A stretch of 64,000 nt of DNA. Origin: Taxillus chinensis. Taxonomy: Eukaryota; Streptophyta; Magnoliopsida; Santalales; Loranthaceae. The stretch covers positions 26,795,543 through 26,859,542 of the forward strand of contig CM042092.1 in assembly GCA_023512835.1 (NCBI GenBank), in the 5' to 3' direction. The notes under the pieces are model-generated. The model was not told the origin of the DNA. It made no database searches and was given only the letters and a program-made list of their open reading frames with translations. Position numbers and translations under genes: made by a program. Of the stretch, positions 22,765 through 32,925 are shown piece by piece. The first letter of the stretch is position 1; each line of letters starts with the position of its first letter.

Positions 22765-24584
22765 TCGTATGATTCAAAGGGAGAAGTGTGTGTGTGAGGG
22801 GGAGAGGGGGAGAGGGAGAGGGAGAGGGAACAGGAAGGAAATTGGTGGGCAGTGTGAGTGCGGATTTCTGGGGGGGGTGGGGGTGTGGGGGTGTGGGCGT
22901 GGGGTTTGGGTTTGAGAACGGGTGCGGCTATTGCTATATTTGGTACGACAGTTCAAATTAAAAAAACCCGTACGCAATAATAATTTAATACAATTAATAT
23001 TTAAATAAAATTTTAAAAACATATGTATGCCGTAGTTATTTTTAAAATTTAAATTTAAATTTAATTTTTAGGAGAGGTTTAATTTTTAAATTTTTTAATT
23101 AAAATTTGTCATATTTTATTTTATTTATTTTTTTTATCAAATCTGATGTAAAAAAACATATTTCTTTTAAAAAACTGCTATTAAATAGAATTTATTTTTA
23201 AAATTCATAATGAACTCCAATAAAAATTCAAAAAATCATAAAAAAAAAATACGAAAGCAAAAATACATACTAAACGGCCCCTATACTATTCAAATACCAC
23301 AAACTAGGTAAGTGTGTCAAGACACAATAGTGCGTTTGGGGTGTAATAATAATAAGAATAATAAGATTAAAACCATTGTATTAGGATGTTTGGTATTTGT
23401 TTTCAATTTTGTATTTAAATTTTATAACTTAAAATTTTATTAAAGTTAAAATTTCAATCCTTATTTTGTAAGAAAAAATATTGTAAAAGTGAATATATTT
23501 AAAAAAAAATCTTTGAAACCAGGTCATGCAAAACTTGGTAAAAAAAAATATATACTAGGCTCGAGTAATAAAGTACAGAAAAAAGAAAAAATTATATCTA
23601 ACACAAAAAATTTGGATTTCAAAATAACAAACAACCGAAAACTATTTTCAAAATATTCACTCGTTTTTCAAATCAAAACTTAACTGTGAGTGTAAATATG
23701 CGAATAAAAAAATGTGGTCATGGGTTTTCACAAACTATGTGATTTGAAAAGTATAAACCAAACAATATTTTAAGAATTCTGCAGCAACATGGAAGCCCAT
23801 TAACTCTCTTTTAACTTCTTCCTAGTGAAAAAATATATAACCTAGAATAAAAGGGTAAAACAAAAAATGTAAGAAAAATATGAGCAACCATGGTAAATAA
23901 ATATACTCATTGAGTATTACAAACATGTTAGCACCAATTTTCCCCATTATTGCATTCTTAAAGCTACTATATCCCAAAAAAATAAAAATAAAAATAAAAA
24001 ACTCAAGCCAAATTTAGCCACACTATGTGTGTGTTTGATACATAGTAACAAAAAATCTTGCATGGTACAAATGATTTAAATGACTATTCATATACCAACT
24101 TGAATAAAATGTAAGTCTTAGTGGTAGTTTTTAAGTCCACCTCTGAAGTTGTTTTTAATCTAAATCTATATTCATTTTTTGTGTAGCACAATTTATTACT
24201 TTAATGATTTATTTTCATTGGGTATTTGAATAAAATTTATGATTTAAATTATTACTAAATTTTTCTCTTAAATTTTGTTCAATTTCAAAAACCTTTTACA
24301 TCTCATTTTCTATAATTTATCTAATATATTAAAATAATATTTTTATATTATTTTCTTTATTAATTTTTTCTCTCTTCTACTTATTGTAGTTATTAAAAAA
24401 TACACATGTCAGACAAAATAAAAAGTATATGAAAACTTTTTGAGAAATAAATAGTAAATCTCTGGGAAGCACTATTTATTCTCCGTCTCCAAATTCTATT
24501 TAGGAATCCTAATGTGAACATGTTTTATAGTTTTTCTCAAATTTGTCCTTATATTTTAGGAAAAATTAAGGTTTAGGGAACTTA
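22765..24584. other. Promoter-side and AT-rich spacer of the polymerase gene
   Basis: 22783-22832 is a GGGAGA-type purine run and 22870-22910 a G-rich run (GGGGGGGTGGGGGTGTGGGG); on the coding strand these are CT-rich, common in plant 5' UTRs. A possible TATA-like CAAATATAG lies about 170 bp before the ATG on the minus strand. From 22980 to 24584 the DNA is strongly AT-rich with no gene. A weak inverted pair at 23383 and 23768 (TGTTTGGT...ACCAAACA) hints at a decayed MITE. Confidence 0.5.
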
Positions 24585-24955
24585 AAGCATCCACACTAGT
24601 TCCATAATCTTCATCTCTATTTTAGAGAATGAATAGTATACATTTTATTTATCATCCACATCTCATCCTCCATTTCTATCTCTATTCTTCTAAAGTATAA
24701 TTTTTTATTTTGTATTTAATATTTTTTATCTCTTTTATTTATTATAACTAATTAAAAATGCACATATAACAAGAAATATATTAAAAAAATATTTGGAGGA
24801 TGAATAGTAATCCTCCAAATATGGAGATTCTCTCTCCAATCTCTATTTTTATTCTCTAAATTTTAGAGTTTGAAAGATTTGATGTAAGGTATTTTTTTCC
24901 AAAATTTAAAACTTTCTCTAAATTTTAGAGTTTGAAAAACCTAGTGTGGATGCTT
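24585..24955. mobile_element. MITE with TTA duplication (PIF/Harbinger, Tourist-like)
   Basis: Terminal inverted repeats are AAGCATCCACACTAG at the left and its complement CTAGTGTGGATGCTT at the right, a perfect 15-base match. TTA flanks both ends (24582-24584 and 24956-24958), the target duplication typical of PIF/Harbinger elements. The 371-bp AT-rich interior has no ORF and carries a direct repeat of CTCTAAATTTTAGAGTTTGA in its right half. Confidence 0.88.
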
Positions 24956-25974
24956 TTAATATAAAGCATTAGTAGCAGATTTCATATGTAAGTCTATTTT
25001 CATTTATTTAAGAAAAAAATTAAAAAGTAATAAAATAATAAACTCTATATTTAACTTTCTTTATATAGTTTGTATAGTATTTTTTAATGTATTAAAAAAC
25101 ACTGTTTACTTTATATGATTATTAAATTTTATATATATATATATATAATTTCTCTCACATTTCTCATTTATATTTCCAAAGTGTGATTGTCGGTCGGTTT
25201 GTTCGGGTTATGTCATTTCATAAATTTAATTTTCTGTTTTTGGTCGGATTGAAGGAATTATTCAACCCACCAAAAACCGATTTATTTGATTTTTGGTCGG
25301 TCAGTTTATTTGGTTAAATATGGTTGATAGTTTTTCTACTCAATCCTAGCATTGCTAATTACTCGCCTTAAATTCACAACATCAACACAAACAAAAATAC
25401 ACAATCTGATAGCTAATTCCACCAAATTAAATCAAATAAATTGTCATCATCAAAAACATATTGAGATTGAGCTTAAGAAGCCCGCAACCAATGAACTTTT
25501 ATCTCCAATTCATAAAACCAATGAACTTTTTCGTCCAAAAGTGTTCATCAGTTAGTTTGTGTGGGTTGCACCATTTATCTGTAAAAACTCATGTTTGAGA
25601 ACTTTAGGAGTTAACCTAGGGATGAGGTAGAAATTATGGATATGGTTTTTTTAATGTTTGGGCAAGGACTCTTGACTGCTCTATTAGCGAGAGTCCGAGG
25701 TCGTAGTGCCTTGGTGGGGGCTCTTATTGCTCGGTCAGTGAGCAGGGGGTCAAGGGGGCAGCGCCCCTTGCGGGGATTCGGGGACAGTGCCCTGGAAGCC
25801 AAATTATTTTGAAGGGGTTATTGTGGATTTTCGAGGACTTGGTCGATGTAAGATATTGTGGTGGCAATGTCGACTAATGTAGATTCCATAGAAGGTGTGG
25901 TACAAGGTCAATGTCAACTGATGGAATTTCCAAAGAGGGTGTGGTACAAGGTTGATGCGAAATGGTGTGGTCAA
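24956..25974. other. Spacer, no gene recognised
   Basis: It holds a short (TA)n run at about 25130-25147 and an AT-rich tract to about 25600. A GC-rich patch at 25670-25800 contains GGCAGCGCCCCTTGCGGGG, wording often met in plant retrotransposon LTRs. A 15-base word, GGTGTGGTACAAGGT, occurs twice at 25890-25955. No element ends could be fixed. Confidence 0.4.
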
Positions 25975-26023
25975 TGTAATGACCCGTGTTTGAGGTTCTA
26001 GGAGATAGTCATGTGATGTGTTA
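25975..26023 (+). repeat. Head fragment of a Tekay-type LTR, plus orientation
   Basis: TGTAATGACCCGTGTTTGAG followed by GTTCTAGGAG matches, in reverse complement, the right end of the LTR at 5999-12299. Only about 49 bp remain before the abutting LTR at 26024, which lies in the opposite orientation. Confidence 0.7.
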
Positions 26024-26755
26024 TGTCACGTCTCTAACTCCGAGAGACCCGGAACCGGGTATATGACTACCCCATACCCGCACTCGTGGGCAAGGGGTTG
26101 GTGACTAGCACCAAAAAGGGCCCACAACGAGTGCTGCCCGAATGCACATATACAATCATAAAAGGGTATTTGTCACGCCCCAATTTCCTTACACCTAGAA
26201 ACAGTTAGTGACTGCCCATGCCCGCACCCAAAGGGTCAAGGGGTTGGTGCAAGCACCTAGGCTGGACTTATACGACGGGTGCTGTCCCAATACTATACAT
26301 CTGGGCTAACATGTCAAAGGACATGCCCCTAATTTCAAACCATACACACAATCATCATCCAATCAAAATAACGTATCACAGTTTACTTTACTTCAAAGAG
26401 GACTCAAGTCCATTACAACTCAAATGGGGAAAAGCTCCCAACAAACCCACAATACCAAATTCAGTTTACAAAATAGCTCAAACCAAAACAGAAAGCCATA
26501 GATACATTAACAATCAAATAAGGAGGGTCCCATAGCCTCTATGGCCAATCACCTCAGCTCTGTCACCTATCGCCGGCTAGACCCTGCAAGGTGAACAATT
26601 CAAAGGAGGGGTGAGCAAACCACAGCTCAGTAGGGATCAAGTCTCCCCGGGCCCATCCTACACTACTGGAATGCATGTTTAGTGGATGTTTGTGCTAGTG
26701 TAGTGAACTAGTTGAAACCACACACAAAAACCATCAAACACATCCCATATTTAGA

Positions 26756-26905
26756 GAGAGGTTCCAGTGATATAACAGTCCCATACTCAAGGCTCCAGTC
26801 TAGTGACTGTCCCGTATCCAAGGTTCCATCCAATGATTGTCCCGTAACTAAAAGGGTTCCGGCTTGGCGGCTGTCCCGTGGATCAAAGGCTCCAGCTCAA
26901 CAGCT
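26756..26905. repeat. Tandem subrepeats in LTR
   Basis: About five units of roughly 30-36 bp share a GTTCC or GCTCC start and a CTGTCCCGTA-type end. Units differ by substitutions and small gaps, indicating an old array. Confidence 0.75.
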
Positions 26906-27255
26906 GTCCCGTAGCATACAACATTTAGCACTCAAACAAAACTCAGTGAAATGCAATCACATAACTCAGCACAAGGTACCCAGCAGGCATAATTTATTTC
27001 AATACAAGATGCTCAACAGGCATAATACAACTCAACACGTATTAATATGATTTACAATGCACTCAGTTCATGTAGTGCAACCACAATCTCAGTAACATTC
27101 ACAGTATACAGTTTTTTTTTCTTATATCAGTGTTCATTAACCGTTCTGGTAAGTTTTTAGGTAAATTAACTCTGGGACTTCATGCCAATTACATTACTTT
27201 CCACTCAAGAACCTTCTGGCTAAATGGGGAAGCCAGTGGAGGCAAAATAAGGGGG

Positions 27256-27284
27256 TGCACGTCATATGGGTCATATGACGTGCA
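27256..27284. repeat. Perfect inverted repeat, 13-base arms, 3-base loop
   Basis: The arms TGCACGTCATATG and CATATGACGTGCA are separated by GGT. ACGTCA/TGACGT inside the arms is an as-1/bZIP-type core. As the arms are exact in an LTR that has otherwise diverged from its relatives, the site could be regulatory, a hairpin, or recent. Confidence 0.85.
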
Positions 27285-27292
27285 TGGGGATG

Positions 27293-27490
27293 TTTGGCTC
27301 CCTGCCCTCTACACAACTCCAGGAACGTTGGGGTAAAATTTCAAACCAAATGGGCTTGCACATGAAATGGGCTTTTCAAGTGCACAAGGGTTTTTTGGCT
27401 CCCTGCTTTCTACACCTTTCAGGGAAGCCTGGGGTAAAATTTCAGACCAAATGGGCTTGCACGTGAAATGGGCTTTTCACGTGCAATATG
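27293..27490. repeat. Two-copy direct repeat of about 101 bp
   Basis: TTGGCTCCCTGC begins both copies (27294 and 27395), and both contain GGGTAAAATTTCA, CAAATGGGCTTGCAC and TGAAATGGGCTTTTCA. They lie side by side within the solo LTR. Confidence 0.8.
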
Positions 27491-30482
27491 GCGTGCAGCC
27501 TTATTTTGCACAGAGACCTTTGTTTTATTGTTTTAATCACTTTCCTCTAAAGGACCTCTCTCAAATTATGTTTAGATTGTGAGTTATTAGACTCGAAAGT
27601 TAGGGTACATAGCCTGGTTTCAACTCCAGCTATGTCCCTCATATCAACCAACTCATCCAGACCATCCCAGATTATTTTATTCACTTTTAACCATCCAGAT
27701 ATACTGAAAACCTCACAATAAATCATCATATTAGTTCATGTGGGGGCATAAACTCAACATCAACATGAATAGGACCATAGCAGGTCCGTACCCAGCAAAC
27801 TCAGTAATCGCAACAAAAGGGTATAAACCCAAAATTTTCAGAAGACATGAATATGAACACGAATTCCCTACCTCAAAATCAGAGAATACAACTGGTCGTT
27901 GTATTCTAGCAATCACGTCTCTGGGCTCTCGTCCACTGCAGGAATCCTTGGATCGTCGGCCTTGGATCGTCCTCGCCGTCTCAGGCCGTCCCCTCTTTCC
28001 AGCAGTCTCCCTCTCTGGCCGTGTCTCTCTTTCTCTCTCTCTTAAGGGGTGACGGCTGCTAGGGTTTTGGAATGAGATCCCCAAAGTTTGAACCCTTTTT
28101 TTTTCCTTTATATATTTTCCCTCATAATCAAAACAATGTAGTTTTGATTAATTTTAGAGCCCAACATCTATAAGCCCAAAGGCCAAGGTTTTCTAATCCA
28201 CTTCATTAAGCTCTACAGCCCAACAATTAAGCCCAAATCATATTTTAAATAAAACTCTCAAATATATTAATTTGGGATATTTTAATTTATGTGAAATTCC
28301 CAAAATACCCCTCAGGGCCTCGAACTCCGAATCGAGCCCAAGCATAGTCAAAATTCTTCATTTAACGAGCACATCACTGTGCTAATGTTCATTCTCTAAA
28401 ACAAGGCCTCTTACTCAAGGCTAACTCCAAGAACCCCTCAAATACGGGTCCTTACAGTATTCATGTACTCCCGAAATCATGCAACTAACTAAAAACATCA
28501 TCACATTATATTATATAATATCATAAGATACAGTACAACATCCACGGACCCATGTCTGGGAAGCAACACAGTCATAATACAAAATCAGCAGGATGGATAT
28601 AGTCCTATACATCAAAAATGGTCTGGTTTGCTCTATCTGGTTGACGACAAACCCCAAAGCTACCTCCTAACTGAACCTAAAAATCAAGATAGCAACGTAG
28701 GGTGAGCACAAGGGCTCAATAGGTGACCTACAACACACTACCCGTGTATACATGTGCCAGTGAAAGTTTAAGCACACAATAATGCACACAGTGCTCTACG
28801 CCATACCAATGAAAGCATAAACACACACAACATCATCCACAGAACATAGACATGTGAGGTTCACACAAATAAGTCACACAGACTTTACACAAGAAATTCA
28901 TGCAAACTTTACAACATAGCTGATCAGCACAGGGTAAGGCTCTTACAGCCTGCCCGCCATAGTGGGACCATAGCATAAAAGCAGCTACCCGTGGGACCTT
29001 CCGCTATCAACCAGCCATATAGGGGACCTCGAATAAGAGCCAGCCTCGCATGGGACCTTGGTTGACCAACCAAATCAAATCAATAAAACCATACCGTCAA
29101 GGCCTCCAATAGCCTTGAGGTCCCAGACCCATAACCATGTGCATGTGACGTAATATCTCATGCAAAGCAAACAACATAATTCCTTACCTTTAAAAAGGCA
29201 TAAAAATCACTCAACGGACTAGCCTTGAAGGCTCTCTTAAAACCCAGCCTCGAAGACTCATAGAACTCAGCCTTGAAGACCTGCAGAACATTGCCTCGAA
29301 GCTTGTAGAACACTCCCTCGAAGCTCGTGGAGCACTGCCTCGAAGATCACTAGAAACACTGCCTTACAGCTCTGCCTCGAAGATCTCTGGAAACACTACC
29401 TCGCAGCTCTGCCTCGAAGATCTCTGGAAACACTGCCTCGAAGACTCGCAGTCGTAGCCTCGAAGATCACTGCTTCAAAGATCTCATAGAGTCGCAGCCC
29501 CAAAAATCACTACTCCGAAGCCTCGTAGTCAAAGCCTCAAAGATCGCTGCCTCGAAGCTCAAACCTTCAATTCTCGACCTTTGGCCCTTGACCCTCGACC
29601 CTCGACCTTCGACCCTCAAACCTTCGACCCTTTGACCTTTGACTTTCGATCCTTTGACCTTCTTGGCTCCAAGATATACCAACACACAAGCAGCACTGTT
29701 CATCGTCATTCTAGCTTATTCTTCGTCTGAAATCGACCCAACGACTCCCAGACACCCGCAAACCCATTTTCTTACTTAATAAACTACAATTTATATTGTA
29801 TAACGCATCTGAAGTGCCTTTAAATCACATAACAGCCACAGATACATACATATACATATATAAACAAATATAAATTCCCCTCTAGATTTAGATACAAATT
29901 CTCCATGGTTGACTTCTCAATCCCCATGAAATACACAAGTATAAATCCCCCAAACTTCAGATACACAATCACAGTACTGTATTTCATATCATATTCACAC
30001 TTTACATGCTTAATTCACCACATCCAATTCCAGAAATGGATTTCCCTAAAACCTAGGGTTCATGCTAAAACTCACGATTTATACCAAATCACACAGGCTC
30101 AAGAACAGAAGGTTAGGAACACCTACCAACTAAAGATTCATAAAGGAATCACCCCAAAAGCCAAGCTCCAAGCTCCAAATCCAAGCTGTTCCACTTTTTT
30201 TTTTCTCTCTCTCTTTCTTCACGCTCTCTCAACTCTTCACGCTCTCTCCAATTAAATGACCTATTTTTTCTATCTGTTTCCTTTTCTCCTCCATTTATAC
30301 TTTCACATTCATTCTTTAATTAACACAACCAAAATCCTTCTGGGGGCCAAACTCTAAATTGGGCCCAACAACTTGGGCCCAACTACAGCTAAAACGCTCA
30401 TATCGGCGAGTATAATACCAAAATAGTATCTACACAACCAAATAATGACAATCTCACATCAACCTAAACATAGGTCTCTACA

Positions 30483-31481
30483 TCCTCCCCACCTTAGGAC
30501 TTTTTGTCCTCAAAAAGGCAAACTCTACCATAGCAGGTGCCATAAACAACCTCTATAACCACAATAGGAACCACAAGCAACATGCTAGGAATCATATGGT
30601 GAAAACTATAGCAATGCACAACACATAAAGTGTAACAACAACAGTAACATCACAAGCAATCATAGGCAACAACAATCAACATACCAAAACAAACACTGCA
30701 TCAATAAACTATGCATGCATCACCTTAACATAGGAGAAGAGACCTATATGCTCCCCACCTTAGGATTGTGCGTCCTTGAATAACTCGGGATGAAGAACCC
30801 GCATCTGACTCTCATGCTCCCATGTCTACTCCTCGAGAGCAAAGTGCCACCACAACACCCGAACCAAGGGGATAATCTTGCCCCGAAAGACCTGCTCCCG
30901 CCTATCCATGATCTGAATAGGGACCTCCATAACAGAACCATCGTCTGCTAACTCAATCTCACGCCAATCAAGCACATGGGAAGGATCTGGATAGTATCAC
31001 TGCAACTGGAAGACATGGAAAACATCATAGACATGGGCCAATGCAGGCGGTAACTCTAACCGATAGGCCACCGGCCCTACTGAAGCAAGAATAGGAAACG
31101 GCCCAACAAAACGAGGTGAGAGTTTAGATCTACGTCCAAACCTTTTATGTCCGCGCCAAGGCGAAACTCGCAAGAAAATCTGATCACCCACCGCGAACTT
31201 AACGGTCTTTGTCGCCTATCTGTATATGATTTCTGCCGACTCTGGGTAGTCAACATCCGCTGCCGGATCAACTGGACTAACTCTATAGTCTCCTGCACCA
31301 TGTCGGGGCCTAACACAATGGCCTCACCCGTCTTTGCCCAACACAAAGGGGACCGGCACGGTCGCTCATACAAAGCCTCATAAGGTGTCATCCCGATCGT
31401 GGCTTGATAACTGTTGTTGTAGGAGAACTCCACCAATGGAAGGTGAGTCTCCCAACAACCACAAAAATCTAACATACACGT
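30483..31481 (-). pseudogene. End of pol of the Tekay-like element: integrase and chromodomain
   Basis: Frame 31077-31475 (minus) carries LPLVEFSYNNSYQATIGMT, EALYERPCRSPLCW and the tail of the integrase core. Frame 30997-31191 has SPWRGHKRFGRRSKLSPRF, GPFPILASVGPVAYRLELP and VYDVFHV, the chromovirus C-terminal fold. A chromodomain follows near 30941-30780 (EQVFRGKIIPLVRVLWWH, a stop, then TWEHES). The wording is that of Tekay/Del elements. The upstream part of pol was cut away by the copia insertion at 31482. The polypurine tract at 30483-30498 borders the LTR. Confidence 0.83.
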
Positions 31482-32784
31482 TGTTGGTCCCTGGGAGCCT
31501 AGAGGGGGGTGAATAGGCTCTTAATTAAAATTCTTTCTCACTCAGGCACAATACTAATTCTGGTTAAAAGAAATATTCAATGCGGAAGATAACCAGATAG
31601 TGAAAGTATTTTGTTTTATTATCTAAAGATAATTACAACAAAAGGCACAACAATTATAGCTGATTACAACAGTACTCTCTTTTTCAAGTCACACACACAC
31701 TGGCTAGTTTATCTCTGTTTTGCATATGTACTCGCGCGTATAAGTTCTTACAATGTATGCACGCTTAACAGATATGCAACACTACAGATATATATAGACA
31801 TCCTAGGAATCTATCTTACAACTGTATTTTCTAAGCACTGTGTAAACATTAAGTTCTTCTCAGAAAATGCTTCTGCTATAACTGCTACGGATGTGGAGCT
31901 CGAAATATTGGAAGCATAAGTGTATTGAATTACTTCGCTTGATTCCAATTGCATTTGGGACTGCATCCACATCTCCGAGTGTTCCACGTATAGGACAATT
32001 TAGGTCTTCAATGAGTTTGTCTTACATCGGGACACAGCGAGCTGATAACATAAATGCAGTATGGATAAGTTGAAGTAGCGTTTTCTTAGTCTGGTGTAGA
32101 TTTCCTTACTCCGTATCAACGAGGCTCGGATCCTTAGTCCGTATCAGTTGTTGCTTACTTCGTGTAAATGAAGTCCTGAAATCCTTACTCCATGTCAGTG
32201 CTTCCTTACTCCGCATGAAGTAGATATACGGAATCCTTATTCCGCATCAGCACTTCCTTCGCATGAGTTCTTTACTCCGCTTGAGTAATGGTTCGGATTC
32301 CTTATTCTGCATTAGTTGTCCTTACTCTGCATCAGTCATTTCTTACTCCGCTCAAATGAAAGACTCGGATTCCTTAGTCCGTATCTTCTTTTCCTTAGAC
32401 AGCTGGAGTGAAAGACTTAATATCTTTCTTCGCAATAAATCTCTCTTACTCCGTACGTGTTGTAGACTCGGATTCTCATTCTGCATAAATTGGCTTAGTC
32501 CAATCAAGAATAAAAGTGCGGATTCCTTAGTCGTTTTGTCAAGTGATTAGTTCGTACGGAGGGTCCTTACTCCGGATGAAGACTTGGTTATTTACCAAGT
32601 GTTTGACGACACTCATGATAATCCGGATTAGGATTATGTATCCTGTCCTTTGCTTTGCTCTCTGAGTGTAAGTCCAGTTTAGGATTTTATCTTCTGTAAG
32701 CTTAGAATAAACATAAAACATCTCAAATCAAATTACATAGGGTTTTTATAACAACATCATCCAAATTATGGGTTTGATCCAACA
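31482..32784 (-). repeat. 3' LTR of SIRE-like element 1
   Basis: The LTR runs on the plus strand from TGTTGGTCCCTGGGAGCC to GGGTTTGATCCAACA. It shares these ends, a (G)AATCTATCTT region and an array of CTTACTCCG-type words with 38932-40209 and 13372-15997. On the minus strand ATTGGGGGAGAT stands directly before it as polypurine tract. Confidence 0.88.
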
Positions 32785-32925
32785 ATCTCCCCCAATATGG
32801 ATATGCCAAACCCTTTGTAATCTGATCTGGTTAGACAGCAAGATATACACAAAGACAAGGATAAACAAAAATTTCTACTATGTCAGCAACTGTAATACAA
32901 AGTAAGCCTTAGTACAAAAGTTATA

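Larger units (their letters stand above)
26171..28456 (-). mobile_element. Nested solo LTR (2286 bp) with perfect 5-bp target duplication
   Basis: The left end is TGTCACGCCCC and the right end GGGTCCTTACA, again the Tekay-type pair read in reverse. GTATT lies on both sides (26166-26170 and 28457-28461). It contains a tandem array of about five units at 26756-26905 with the words GTTCCAG and TGTCCCGTA, a roughly 101-bp duplication at 27293-27490, and a perfect 13-base palindrome arm pair at 27256-27284. No coding region is present. Confidence 0.9.
26024..30482 (-). mobile_element. 3' LTR of a Tekay-like gypsy element, split by a nested solo LTR
   Basis: On the minus strand the LTR starts TGTAGAGACC at 30482, right after a polypurine tract (AAGGTGGGGAGGA), and ends AGAGACGTGACA at 26024. 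Without the nested 26171-28456 it is about 2.17 kb. A CCTCGAAG-type subrepeat array is at 29215-29480 and a TCGACC-type run at 29570-29660. It belongs with the pol fragment at 30744-31481. Confidence 0.82.

Noticed and set aside
22700..22910. G-rich runs as a quadruplex regulatory element
   Set aside because: The runs fit simple GGGAGA/GGGGTG repeats in the leader of the polymerase gene; nothing beyond composition supports a structure.
27738..28052. 104-codon plus-strand frame ending in a Ser/Leu-rich tail
   Set aside because: It lies inside a solo LTR and the opposite strand is open as well.
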